DNA from: an uncultured Lactobacillus sp.
GTDB lineage: Bacteria; Bacillota; Bacilli; Lactobacillales; Lactobacillaceae
Assembly: GCA_937916845.1 (NCBI GenBank)
Contig: CALFSK010000050.1
Span: forward strand, 12,312 to 76,311
Direction of reading: 5' to 3'
DNA: 64,000 bases
The position numbers were made by a program, and so were the translations under genes. Shown piece by piece: positions 1 to 8,205 of the stretch (positions are counted from its first letter, which is position 1; each line of letters begins with the position of its first letter). The notes below the pieces were generated by a model. It worked only from the letters and a program-made list of their open reading frames with translations, had not been told where the DNA came from and ran no database searches.

Positions 1-1162
1 TAATACAACCGACAAATAAAGCCACTGACATTAAGTAAGGTGTCATACCGGTCCCATTGTTTTTGACGTGGGTCGTATCCGTATGAGTAAGCTTGACGGG
101 GCTGACAATGGTTTTTACTTGGTGCGTGGTATCTTGATCAGCGGCGCTCAGTTGTTGTCCACCAGCTTTAAGACCAGTGGCAATCTTGGTATTGGTTTGA
201 TGGATCAAATTGGTACCCTGAGCCAGTTTAGTCGTATCGCCAGAAAGACTTGCTGCACCCGTACTTAATTTTGAAACGCCCTGATTAAGGGCTTGGATGG
301 CAGCCAGGCTGTGATTATTACCAGCAATTGCTTGCTGGGCAATGGCTGTGTTTGCAGTCAGTAGCTTTTGGACGGTTTGCTTGGTGGCCGTGATTGACTG
401 TTTTTGAGTTGATGTTGTTAAAATTTGTGCGAGTTGCTGATTATTTTGAGTAATTTGTTTGAGTCCAGCAATTAGTTTCGCCGTTCCAGTGGCTAATTGT
501 GTGAGTCCGTTTTGAATCTCAGCTTCATGGTGACTGAGTGTTTGATCCGCAGTGGCAAGCTGGGTTGCGCTGCTAGCAGTTTGTTTGAGGCCGACATTTG
601 TTTGCGTCAGGGCTTGGCTAGCCGTTGTTAATTGCTTCCCAGTATTGGTGAGTGTCTGGGCCATTACTTGTAAGTAAGCCGTTGTTAACTGTTGATTGAC
701 AGATTTTTGGACACTTTCAGCAATTGTCGTCGACATCTTCATTGCAATGAAACTAAAGCCTGCATCGGTGTGATAGTTTAAGTCGATATTTTTGAAATGA
801 CGCTGGCCTAATTGGGTGGCCTGTTTGGAAAAGCTTTTAGGAATTGTAATGACCATATAAAGTTTTCCGGTTTTAAGGTCGTGATTGGCGCGTGTCTGAT
901 TGAGAGCTTTAAAATCGGCGTCATCGGTTTGGGTCAAGCGATTAGTTAAGGCTTTTCCGAGTGAGTAGCTCGTCTGATGCTTGACAATTTTTACGTCGTT
1001 ATTGACGATCCCGACGGGTAAATGCTTCACGTTACTATAAGGATTCCATAACGAAGCGAGAAAGATGACGGCGTAAAAGGTCGGAATCAGTAAAATTCCA
1101 AGAATAATTCGTAACAACCCCTTGGTACGAAAAACGTATTTCCATTCATCTAAAAACATCAT
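1..1162 (-). CDS. YhgE/Pip-type membrane protein, N-terminal part (runs off the window)
   Basis: This reading frame stays open to the window edge, so only the N-terminal ~387 residues are visible. The start ATG at 1162 follows a GGGGG stretch; a second ATG lies directly after it. The protein begins MMFLDEWKYVFRTKGLLRI, then has one N-terminal membrane segment ending in the YAVIFLASLWNPY type motif of the YhgE/Pip family. A long Gln/Thr/Ala/Leu-rich extracellular region follows, with heptad-like repeats (LxxGxxxLxxGxxxL). The sequence near position 1 (GTGMTPYLMSVALFVG) is the start of the C-terminal ABC-2-like membrane domain. The family includes phage-infection protein and ESX/type VII-associated membrane proteins; the substrate is unknown. 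It lies downstream of its TetR regulator. Confidence 0.8.
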   Translation of the reverse strand, partial: MMFLDEWKYVFRTKGLLRIILGILLIPTFYAVIFLASLWNPYSNVKHLPVGIVNNDVKIVKHQTSYSLGKALTNRLTQTDDADFKALNQTRANHDLKTGKLYMVITIPKSFSKQATQLGQRHFKNIDLNYHTDAGFSFIAMKMSTTIAESVQKSVNQQLTTAYLQVMAQTLTNTGKQLTTASQALTQTNVGLKQTASSATQLATADQTLSHHEAEIQNGLTQLATGTAKLIAGLKQITQNNQQLAQILTTSTQKQSITATKQTVQKLLTANTAIAQQAIAGNNHSLAAIQALNQGVSKLSTGAASLSGDTTKLAQGTNLIHQTNTKIATGLKAGGQQLSAADQDTTHQVKTIVSPVKLTHTDTTHVKNNGTGMTPYLMSVALFVGCI

Positions 1163-1180
1163 TGATGCCCCCATACTTTT

Positions 1181-1199
1181 ATAATGAACGATTCATTCA
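1181..1199. promoter_or_regulatory. TetR-type operator upstream of the yhgE-like gene
   Basis: An imperfect palindrome (core AATGAACGATTCATT, 1183-1197) sits 19 bp ahead of the yhgE-like start and downstream of the tetR stop. It shares its half-site AATGAA with the 19-bp perfect palindrome at 1978-1996 upstream of tetR. Inference: the same regulator binds both sites. Confidence 0.65.
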
Positions 1200-1259
1200 T
1201 AAAACCGATTAAAGAAAAACGGTCCGTTGACCGCCTTTTCAATAGTTCAACCAGCTATT

Positions 1260-1931
1260 TCAGGTGTAGCTAGCCGTTAGTTGCTGAATAACGCAATTTT
1301 TCATCTGTTGTTGATCAAAATGATTGGTCTGATGGTCAAAAGAGTCGTATTGTTTGTGGGCAGACCACCAGAAGATTTGGTCAATAATGAGTAACGCGTC
1401 GTTTTCTGGATTACTGAGGTAACGGACTTCACCAGAAGCAACTAAGGTGGCTAACAATTGGGCAACGTCTGCGTACAGTTGTTGTCGATAATGTTTATAT
1501 AGTTGTAATAAAGCTGGACTCATCTGCGGGTTACGCTCGAGGATCAAAAAATAGGCACCATATTGGTGAAAGTTGGCAAACAGGTAATCCAACATGGCGG
1601 AAAAGCGCGCATCGATTGGATAATCCGTCGTCAGCTTGTGTAATTGGTGTGTTGCTTGCTGGTAGATTTCAGCGGTGTGTGTGACCAGTTTGTCATCAGA
1701 AAGTGGGGTCACGGGTAAGGTCTGGACATGATCGATAATTGTCGGATCGAGGGTGCTTGCAAATACAAATTTCAACAAATCGTCCTTACTGCGAAATAAA
1801 CTATATAGCGTTCCAACGGCTAAGTTAGCATGTGTGGCAATGTCCGCCATTTTAGTTTCAGCATAGCCGGGAACAATGAATAAAATTTTAGCGCTCGTGA
1901 TAACGCGCGTTAACTTTTCGTGTAAATCCAT
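1260..1931 (-). CDS. TetR/AcrR family transcriptional regulator
   Basis: 223 residues, normal for the family. The N-terminal helix-turn-helix covers about residues 10-55 (ADIATHANLAVGTLYSLFRS); the rest is a helical ligand-binding domain with no recognisable ligand. The start ATG is preceded by GGAGGTGATTAA, an excellent ribosome binding site. It is transcribed towards the yhgE-like membrane gene 97 bp downstream. A perfect 19-bp palindrome lies just upstream and a near copy lies between the two genes. The likely role is repression of itself and of the membrane protein; the inducer is unknown. Confidence 0.9.
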   Translation of the reverse strand: MDLHEKLTRVITSAKILFIVPGYAETKMADIATHANLAVGTLYSLFRSKDDLLKFVFASTLDPTIIDHVQTLPVTPLSDDKLVTHTAEIYQQATHQLHKLTTDYPIDARFSAMLDYLFANFHQYGAYFLILERNPQMSPALLQLYKHYRQQLYADVAQLLATLVASGEVRYLSNPENDALLIIDQIFWWSAHKQYDSFDHQTNHFDQQQMKNCVIQQLTASYT

Positions 1932-1977
1932 TTAATCACCTCCATGGAATGAGGCGAGTATAGCATCAGTTCGTTTT

Positions 1978-1996
1978 AGAATGAACCGTTCATTCT
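1978..1996. promoter_or_regulatory. TetR operator, 19-bp perfect palindrome
   Basis: AGAATGAAC-C-GTTCATTCT is a perfect inverted repeat with 9-bp arms, 47 bp upstream of the tetR start at 1931. A related copy stands at 1181-1199. Position and symmetry fit autoregulation by the adjacent TetR protein. Confidence 0.75.
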
Positions 1997-2073
1997 TGTT
2001 AAGGCTAGTTTCCTAACTAAGGCAGTAACCTGAATCAAATTGATTGTACCGATGTGTTTTTAGTATTAAACGT

Positions 2074-2616
2074 TTAAATCCCATCTGTTAGTAAATCCCA
2101 CAGCATTTCAAATCTGCTGTCGTATTCGGGATCATTCCAAGTATCTTTGAAGTTCGGCAGTATAAAAATTGAAAATGCAGCCAGAATTAATTCTGATCTT
2201 TCGAATTTGGGGTCATGGTAATCCATAATTGAATCAATTTCCTGATAGGCGCTAATTAGAATATGACGTAAGGCCGTTGGGTTGTTATCAATGTATTCGG
2301 TATTCAATGCAAACATTTTTGGGTTTGTATTGAATGCTGTTTTTTTGGCATTAACAAATGCCCATAGCCAATCGTGGAGTTGCTCTTTTTGCGGAAGAGA
2401 AGATGAAATGTTTATTTTGTTGATGATTTCACGGTTAAACCAAGTAGATGCAACGGCTTCCCACAATGCCTGTTTATTTCGGAAATGTTTGTATAGTGCT
2501 GCGTGTGAGAGACCGAGTTCGGATGCAATTTGATTTAGCGTTACTTCGGCATTACCAGTTTTCATGATTAATTTTTCAGCCGTAGTCAGTATCTTGTCTC
2601 TAGTATTTTGAGCCAT
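2074..2616 (-). CDS. TetR/AcrR family transcriptional regulator
   Basis: 180 residues with an N-terminal helix-turn-helix (ASELGLSHAALYKHFRNK, about residues 32-49) and a C-terminal helical domain typical of a TetR subgroup often found beside oxidoreductases. The gene is divergent from the alcohol-dehydrogenase-like gene at 2773, which it probably represses. The spacer is AT-rich; a short symmetric motif AAAGTGACTTT (2671-2681) inside it could be an operator half, but this is weak. The ribosome binding site AAGGAG is about 14 nt from the ATG, longer than usual. The base composition is more AT-rich than the core genes, which suggests an accessory gene. Confidence 0.88.
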   Translation of the reverse strand: MAQNTRDKILTTAEKLIMKTGNAEVTLNQIASELGLSHAALYKHFRNKQALWEAVASTWFNREIINKINISSSLPQKEQLHDWLWAFVNAKKTAFNTNPKMFALNTEYIDNNPTALRHILISAYQEIDSIMDYHDPKFERSELILAAFSIFILPNFKDTWNDPEYDSRFEMLWDLLTDGI

Positions 2617-2772
2617 ATTTAGTAGGTAATCTCCTTTTTTAATTTAATTTATTTTAGCACAAATTTCTAAAAAGTGACTTTATTTGACTTTTGTAACCAA
2701 GGATTATAAGATATCGCCAACTACAAAATATAAATAAAATGACTTAATAATGGTCAAAGGGGAATTTTAAAG

Positions 2773-3774
2773 ATGCAAGCTGCTCAATTGTTGAAATACG
2801 GAAAAAATTTTAAATTAGTTCTTAAGGATATACAAATACCAACACCTACCGAAGATGAAATCCTAGTTAAGGTAAAAGCCGCTGCTGTCAACCCATTAGA
2901 AAATTTAATTGGAACGGGTTATGTGAAGCTGATGCAAAACTATTCATTGCCATTGACGATGGGAAATGAATTGTCAGGCGTCGTTAAGTCCATTGGTAAA
3001 AATGTCAAAGGGTTTGAAATTGGCGATGAAGTATATTCGCGTTTACCTTTAGACAAAATTGGCGCTTTTGCGGAGTATGTCGTAATCGACTATCGCGCAG
3101 TGGCCATGAAACCAGTGGGCTTGGATTTTGTTCACAGTGCTGCGGTCCCATTAACAGGGCTAACTGCGTACCAAGGTTTGACTGAGGAACTAGAAGCTCA
3201 GCCCGGACAAAGTGTGATGATTCCTGGTGGGTCAGGATCGTTTGGTCAAATGGCTATCCCGATTGCAAAAGAAATGGGCTTACGCGTCATGGTTAGTGGG
3301 AATGCGCGCTCGAAACAATCAGCGGTCGATATGGGCGTGGAACAATATTTTGACTATCGTAAGCAAAATTATTGGGAACACCTTGAACCAGTTAATTACG
3401 TGATTGATACCGTTGGTAATAAGGAACTTGAACATGAACTACAAGTCTTGAAACCTAATGGTCGGTTATTGTCATTGATTATGTTGCCAAATCGTCAGTT
3501 TGCCAAAGACCATCACATGCCATTTTGGAAAACAGCATTATTTACGATTGCAGGTAGCGGGATTGACAGGAAGGCTAAGCAAGCGAATGCTAGTTATCGG
3601 TTTATTTTTGTCAGAAGTGATGGTGAACAATTAAAGCAGATTACTAAAATTGTTGAAAAAAATAATATTGAGCCCGCAGTTGATCCAATTGAATTCAAAT
3701 TATCAGATGTCAATAAGGCTTTGGATTACGTCGCAAACGGACATCCAAAGGGGAAAGTAGTTATTAGATTTTAA
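2773..3774 (+). CDS. Zinc-independent NADP-dependent oxidoreductase, quinone-oxidoreductase (MDR) type
   Basis: 333 residues with the medium-chain dehydrogenase fold: an N-terminal GroES-like domain (about 1-120; VKAAAVNPLENLIGTG) and a Rossmann domain (about 130-270) with the nucleotide-binding turn GGSGSFGQMAIPIAKEMG. The Cys/His zinc ligands of true alcohol dehydrogenases are not evident, so it is closer to quinone reductase/enoyl reductase-like members that reduce electrophilic carbonyls or quinones with NADPH. The divergent TetR gene suggests induction by a toxic electrophile (inference). It is followed by a strong bidirectional-looking terminator. The substrate cannot be told from the sequence. 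Confidence 0.88.
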   Translation: MQAAQLLKYGKNFKLVLKDIQIPTPTEDEILVKVKAAAVNPLENLIGTGYVKLMQNYSLPLTMGNELSGVVKSIGKNVKGFEIGDEVYSRLPLDKIGAFAEYVVIDYRAVAMKPVGLDFVHSAAVPLTGLTAYQGLTEELEAQPGQSVMIPGGSGSFGQMAIPIAKEMGLRVMVSGNARSKQSAVDMGVEQYFDYRKQNYWEHLEPVNYVIDTVGNKELEHELQVLKPNGRLLSLIMLPNRQFAKDHHMPFWKTALFTIAGSGIDRKAKQANASYRFIFVRSDGEQLKQITKIVEKNNIEPAVDPIEFKLSDVNKALDYVANGHPKGKVVIRF

Positions 3775-3789
3775 AAACTAGAAGAATCT

Positions 3790-3838
3790 AAAATAACCGT
3801 CAATCAAGTGAGGTAGTCACGTGATTGACGGTTATTTT
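3790..3838. terminator. Intrinsic terminator after the oxidoreductase gene
   Basis: A 17-bp perfect inverted repeat (AAAATAACCGTCAATCA and its complement) around a 15-nt loop, ending in TTATTTT on the plus strand and starting with AAAATAA, so it could stop transcription from either side. The converging gene at 3944 supports that. Confidence 0.85.
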
Positions 3839-3943
3839 AATATCTAACAAGAAACAAATTAAAGCTTGTGAGCCGACTTGAAAAGCGTGATTGGCTTAAA
3901 GATAACTTGGCTAATAAAAAACAACAATTGTATTATACAATAA

Positions 3944-4804
3944 CTAGTCGTTCGAGAAATAGCTGATGACATCTAGGCTCGTATAACTAACGGGAAAGGC
4001 GTGCTGTTGGCGGACCTGTTCCTGACGTTTGGTAATGCCATTATTAGCCAGTGACGTGGGGCTTTCGGCCAAGACAAAATTGAAGATGTGGAACGTGTCC
4101 GGTACACCCCACGGGACGGTAATGTCTTGCGGATTACCTAAGAATTTGGGAAAGTCGTGGTACAGGGCGGCCAGAAAATTCATGACCAGGGGCTCCAGCA
4201 ACCGGTGCAATTTTTCGTACTGGGTCCGTGCAATGAGATTGCCCACTTGTAAGTAACGTTCTAATTCCGTATCCGTAGGGTTCGTACTTAGTGGCATGCC
4301 TTCGGGCTCAAACCACGCTTGTTGTTCGGGATATTGTGAGAGTAAATCCAAGAGGTGTTGCTTAGTCGATGTCATTACGGGAAAGGGTTGCAAGTCGGTT
4401 AAACGTTCCGCGATTCCGTCGGCTTCAAGGGTCTCGTCGTAAGCGTCGTTAATCGTAAAGGTGAACAGGGGGCCAGACTGTTGATATTGCCCGGTGAGCG
4501 GCAACGCGGTCACACAATGTTGATCATGGTCAATGAAGCGGAGGCTCCCGCTAAAAAGTTTGGTGGCTTCGTCAATTGATTGGAGTGTCACCTCTAACTC
4601 GAGGTCGGGAGTGACCAAAAAGAGATCGTTTAAGTCGATATTCAGTGTACGGGTAATGCGGTTCAAGTGGTTAAAGCTGATGCTCTTAGCCCGACCAGAA
4701 ATTAGCTTGACGAGAGTGTGTGGGTCAATCCCAGTCATAGTGGAAAATTCGTCGTTTGAGATGGTCCGGGCATCTAGAATTGTCTTTAATTGTGACTGAA
4801 TCAT
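3944..4804 (-). CDS. XRE-type helix-turn-helix regulator with a C-terminal sensor-like domain
   Basis: 286 residues from the ATG at 4804, chosen because AAAGGAG lies 9-10 nt upstream; an in-frame ATG 27 codons earlier has no such site. Residues about 1-70 form an XRE-like helix-turn-helix (FSTMTGIDPHTLVKLISGRA, then NLIDLNDLF-like segment). The remaining ~215 residues resemble no domain I can name; they are rich in aromatic and acidic residues and look globular. It may be a stand-alone regulator with a ligand-binding or protein-interaction tail. It stands alone between a terminator and trmK. Confidence 0.75.
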   Translation of the reverse strand: MIQSQLKTILDARTISNDEFSTMTGIDPHTLVKLISGRAKSISFNHLNRITRTLNIDLNDLFLVTPDLELEVTLQSIDEATKLFSGSLRFIDHDQHCVTALPLTGQYQQSGPLFTFTINDAYDETLEADGIAERLTDLQPFPVMTSTKQHLLDLLSQYPEQQAWFEPEGMPLSTNPTDTELERYLQVGNLIARTQYEKLHRLLEPLVMNFLAALYHDFPKFLGNPQDITVPWGVPDTFHIFNFVLAESPTSLANNGITKRQEQVRQQHAFPVSYTSLDVISYFSND

Positions 4805-4955
4805 AATTGAGCGCTCCTTTATAATCACTTTAATGGCGGTGGTCCGTAACGACCCCTTACATAGTTCAGTTACGAAAAGGGTCATAAGGTTATTTTTTTA
4901 TAGGGACTTTTAACCTAGCGCTTAATAAATAACTAACCGCTATTTTTACGATTGG

Positions 4956-5020
4956 ACGGCTTTGAAAACCGACGTTCGATCCTGATAAAGTTCCTTGATT
5001 TTTTCAAGATTGAAAGCCGT
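4956..5020. other. Inverted repeat in the 282-bp trmK upstream region
   Basis: ACGGCTTT (4956-4963) pairs with AAAGCCGT (5013-5020), with an inner CTTGA/TCAAG stem near 4994-5007. It could be a weak terminator or a structured trmK leader. The rest of 4805-5086 holds no gene or convincing promoter that I can see. In many Firmicutes trmK follows rpoD; that gene is not here. Confidence 0.4.
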
Positions 5021-5086
5021 TTCTTGGGTGAAGCATGTTAAAATATGATTAGTTAAACTTACTTAAATGTTGTTGAAAAAGGGGTT

Positions 5087-5800
5087 ATGTGTGTGGATGC
5101 TAAACAATTGTCACAACGATTAGCCACGGTCGGTTCGTTTGTGAAACCGGGCGCGCGGGTGGCCGATATCGGGTCCGATCACGCGTACCTGCCAGCCAAC
5201 TTAGCGTTAAATCATCAGATTAGCTGGGGCGTGGCTGGCGAAGTCGTTAAAGGACCGTTCGAGAATGCGCGCCATGAGATTCGTAAGTTAGGTTTAGAGG
5301 AACTCCTTGAGGCCCGCTTAGCGGATGGCTTAGCAGCAATTGAGTCCAAGGATCGAATCGACACTGTGACCATTGCCGGGATGGGTGGTCCCCTGATTCG
5401 GCATATCTTAGAAGCTAATCCAACGCGGTTAGCCGGGGTCACGCGTCTGATTTTAGAGCCTAACGTGGGTGAAGCCACGGTTCGCGAGTGGCTGGTTGCT
5501 AATCAGTTTCAAATTACGGCTGAGCGGATTTTATCTGAAGATAATCACACCTACGAAGTGATTTGTGCGGATAAGACGGACGCAGCGTTTCATTATTCTG
5601 AAGCGGAATTATTATTTGGGCCGTACTTGTTAGTGGAACGTTCCACGGTATTTATTAAGAAGTGGCAACGGGAACTGCAGCGGACCGAACGAGCAGTAAC
5701 ACAAATGCAGCAAGCTAAAGTCGCGCCAGCGGCCCATTTGACCGCGGCGCATGCCAAAATTAATTTAATTAAGGGAGTCTTAGCGGATGTTGGCAAATGA
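5087..5800 (+). CDS. trmK: tRNA (adenine(22)-N1)-methyltransferase TrmK
   Basis: 237 residues. It methylates N1 of A22 in tRNA using S-adenosylmethionine. The Rossmann methyltransferase motif VADIGSDHAYLPANLAL lies near residues 25-41 and the NPPY-like replacement TIAGMGGPLIRHIL near 95-108; both are typical of the TrmK/YqfN family. The C-terminal ~60 residues form a coiled coil (KKWQRELQRTERAVTQMQQA). The gene overlaps the next one by 14 bp, the conserved trmK-nif3 pair. The start is uncertain: the ATG at 5087 is only ~2 nt from AAAGGGG, while an in-frame GTG at 5093 has better spacing. Confidence 0.93.
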   Translation: MCVDAKQLSQRLATVGSFVKPGARVADIGSDHAYLPANLALNHQISWGVAGEVVKGPFENARHEIRKLGLEELLEARLADGLAAIESKDRIDTVTIAGMGGPLIRHILEANPTRLAGVTRLILEPNVGEATVREWLVANQFQITAERILSEDNHTYEVICADKTDAAFHYSEAELLFGPYLLVERSTVFIKKWQRELQRTERAVTQMQQAKVAPAAHLTAAHAKINLIKGVLADVGK

Positions 5801-6812
5801 GTTAATTAGTCGTTTTGAACAGTTTGCACCTTTGAAGTTGAAGTGGAATCGCGACCCTAGTGGGTTACAGATTGGTGATCCCAAGCAGGCTATCCATAAG
5901 GTGTTAGTGACCTTAGATGTTCGTCCAGAAGTTGTTCAAGAAGCCATTGAGATTGGGGCAGATATGATTTTTGCCCATCATCCGGTGATGTTTCGACCGG
6001 CTAATAACTTAGATTATCAGGACCCCCAAAAAGCGATGTACGCCGAGATTGCGGCCCATCACATTTTGGTTTACGCGGCCCATACGAATTTGGACAGTGC
6101 TGATGGCGGGATGAACGATTGGTTAGCTGACGCTTTAGGCTTACAAAACGTCAGTGGCTTAGTGCCAGGTTACGTCGAAAAGGCGGTCAAAATGACCGTG
6201 ACGGTTCCGACGGATCAAGTAGAAGCCGTTCAAGAGTATTTAACGGATACTTGGCAAGCCAAACTCAACCGGTACGCCTTTAACTCTGGTGAACAGTTTA
6301 CCGTTGATTTAATGGCTGACCGGGTTACCCCCGCAGTGGCTGGCATCAATCACTTTGTTCCAGCAACGAGTTGGGATTATCAGATTGAACCACTACTGAC
6401 GGGTGGTCACCAGTATAGTATGGGGCGGGTCGGCGATTTACCAACCCCAATGACGGCTGAAGCCTTTGCAGAACACTGCAAGATGGTCTTTAACGTGTCC
6501 GGCTTGCGGCTAGTTTGTCAGCAGCCCCAGCAAGAAATTAAGCGGGTGGCGGTCCTCGGTGGCGATGGCGGAAAGTTTTATCAAGATGCCATTAAAGCGG
6601 GAGCCCAAGCTTACGTGACCGGGGATGTTTATTACCATACGGCTCACGACATGTTAGCCGCTGGTTTAACGGTGGTCGACCCCGGTCACCATATCGAAAG
6701 CATTTGTAAAACTCATTTGACCGAATGTTTTAAGAAATGGCAGGCGGAATCAAACTGGCAAGTTGAAATTGTTGCCTCAAAGTTAAATACTGATCCGTTT
6801 ACTTTCATCTAA
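5787..6812 (+). CDS. Nif3-like dinuclear metal-center protein (YqfO type)
   Basis: 341 residues. Metal ligands of the Nif3 fold are visible: FAHHPVMF near residue 64, AAHTNLDSADGG near 100 and the C-terminal VDPGHHIES near 292-300. The middle ~120 residues are the PII-like insertion found in Firmicutes YqfO. The family forms a hexameric ring; GTP cyclohydrolase-like or metal-hydrolase activity has been proposed, but the physiological role is unsettled. AAGGGAG lies 9 nt before the ATG inside trmK, so the two genes are translationally linked. Confidence 0.92.
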   Translation: MLANELISRFEQFAPLKLKWNRDPSGLQIGDPKQAIHKVLVTLDVRPEVVQEAIEIGADMIFAHHPVMFRPANNLDYQDPQKAMYAEIAAHHILVYAAHTNLDSADGGMNDWLADALGLQNVSGLVPGYVEKAVKMTVTVPTDQVEAVQEYLTDTWQAKLNRYAFNSGEQFTVDLMADRVTPAVAGINHFVPATSWDYQIEPLLTGGHQYSMGRVGDLPTPMTAEAFAEHCKMVFNVSGLRLVCQQPQQEIKRVAVLGGDGGKFYQDAIKAGAQAYVTGDVYYHTAHDMLAAGLTVVDPGHHIESICKTHLTECFKKWQAESNWQVEIVASKLNTDPFTFI

Positions 6813-6850
6813 TAGAGATAATCTTGTAATTTTGAAAGGAAGTTTGTAAG

Positions 6851-8089
6851 ATGGCAAAATATCCTAATTTAATTTCAGATTTTTTGAGCTTCGTTAAAAT
6901 CAATAGTCGTTCTGACGAGAGTTCGACGACGGTACCTTCATCACCACGGGAGACGGCCTTTTTAAACCAACTGATGGACAAGTTAAAGGCGATCGGGTTA
7001 AGCGATGTTGAACAGGATGCACAAAGCGCGTACGTCTTTGCAACCTTACCAGCTAATAGTGATAAGACCGTGAAGACTTTAGGCTTTATCTCACATATCG
7101 ATACGGCTGATTTTAATTCGGAAAACATTAATCCACAAATTGTTGAAGACTATGATGGCCAGTCAGTGATTCAATTGGGCGACAGCGAGTATCATTTGGA
7201 TCCTAAGGTCTTTCCAAACCTCAAAAATTATAAGGGTCACACGTTGATCACTACCGATGGGAATACCTTATTAGGCTCAGATGATAAGTCCGGTGTCGCT
7301 GAAATTATCAGTGCCGCTGAATATTTATTAGCTCATCCAGAAATCAAACACGGTAAGATTCGAATGGGCTTTGGTCCCGATGAAGAAATCGGAACGGGGG
7401 CGGACCACTTTAACGTGCCAGCATTCGCAGCCGATTACGCTTATACGGTTGATGGCGGGCCACTCGGTCAGTTGGAATATGAAACGTTCAACGCGGCTCA
7501 AGCTGAGATCACGATCAAAGGGGTCAACGTGCACCCTGGTTCTGCTAAGGACGTCATGGTTAACGCGTTGCAGTTAGCCGTTGAATTCCAAGACGGTCTA
7601 CCAGCACACGATGTTCCTGAGAAAACGGATGGGCGGGAAGGTTTCTTCCACTTATTAGCATTAGACGGCACGGTTGACGGTGCTAAGTTGACCTACATTA
7701 TCCGTGATCACGATCGGGCTAAATTTGAAGCCCGCAAACGGTTGATCGTAGCGGATGGTGATCAAATTAACTTGGCTCACGGTGGCGAGTACGTTCAGGT
7801 TAACGTTAAGGACCAGTACTACAACATGCGTGAAATCATCGAAAAAGACATGGCCGTCGTTGAATTGGCTAAGCAAGCTATGTTGAAGCTGAACATCAAG
7901 CCGTTGATCTTCCCTGTTCGTGGTGGGACTGATGGTTCTAAGATTTCATTTATGGGCTTGCCAACACCAAACTTATTTGCCGGTGGAGAGAACATGCACG
8001 GCCGGTTTGAATACGTTTCGGAACAAGTCATGGCGCAAGCCGTTGACGTTGTATTGCAAATCGTTACGGGTAATTACAATCAAAACTAA
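6851..8089 (+). CDS. pepT: Peptidase T (tripeptide aminopeptidase)
   Basis: 412 residues, the usual length. A cytosolic M20 zinc peptidase that releases the N-terminal residue from tripeptides during peptide utilisation, important in lactic acid bacteria that live on oligopeptides. The metal-site motifs are in order: SHIDTAD (His, ~res 80), GSDDKSG (bridging Asp, ~144), GPDEEIGTG (catalytic and ligand Glu, ~176), VDGGPLG (~199) and C-terminal NMHGRFEY (His, ~382). An AAAGGAAG site precedes the ATG. The downstream promoter and hairpin at 8094-8176 separate it from clpB. Confidence 0.97.
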   Translation: MAKYPNLISDFLSFVKINSRSDESSTTVPSSPRETAFLNQLMDKLKAIGLSDVEQDAQSAYVFATLPANSDKTVKTLGFISHIDTADFNSENINPQIVEDYDGQSVIQLGDSEYHLDPKVFPNLKNYKGHTLITTDGNTLLGSDDKSGVAEIISAAEYLLAHPEIKHGKIRMGFGPDEEIGTGADHFNVPAFAADYAYTVDGGPLGQLEYETFNAAQAEITIKGVNVHPGSAKDVMVNALQLAVEFQDGLPAHDVPEKTDGREGFFHLLALDGTVDGAKLTYIIRDHDRAKFEARKRLIVADGDQINLAHGGEYVQVNVKDQYYNMREIIEKDMAVVELAKQAMLKLNIKPLIFPVRGGTDGSKISFMGLPTPNLFAGGENMHGRFEYVSEQVMAQAVDVVLQIVTGNYNQN

Positions 8090-8093
8090 ATCC

Positions 8094-8145
8094 TTGACCT
8101 TTATTGACCATTAGTTATATAATCTAATCGTCAATAAAGGTCAGA
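8094..8145 (+). promoter_or_regulatory. clpB promoter embedded in a CtsR-box palindrome
   Basis: TTGACC (8094-8099), an 18-bp spacer and TATAAT (8118-8123) form a good sigma-A promoter. It is enclosed by an inverted repeat with 20-nt arms (8095-8114 and 8124-8143, one mismatch). The arm GTCAATAAAGGTCA matches the CtsR heptad direct repeat (GTCAA-N-NAA-GGTCA) known from class III heat-shock genes of low-GC Gram-positives. One box overlaps the -35 and the reverse copy lies at the transcription start. Confidence 0.85.
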
Positions 8146-8152
8146 CTCAATT

Positions 8153-8176
8153 GGCAGCTGATATAGCTGCCTTTTT
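8153..8176 (+). terminator. Terminator-like hairpin in the clpB leader
   Basis: GGCAGCT (8153-8159), loop GATAT, AGCTGCC (8165-8171) and TTTTT. It lies downstream of the clpB promoter and 14 nt before the ribosome binding site (GAGGAGG, 8190-8196). It may end pepT read-through, but clpB transcripts must also pass it. Confidence 0.75.
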
Positions 8177-8205
8177 GCTAACCTAATTTGAGGAGGTTAT
8201 GATTT

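Noticed and set aside
2671..2681. AAAGTGACTTT as operator of the second TetR regulator
   Set aside because: Only 11 bp in an AT-rich spacer, with no second copy found; too weak to list as a site.
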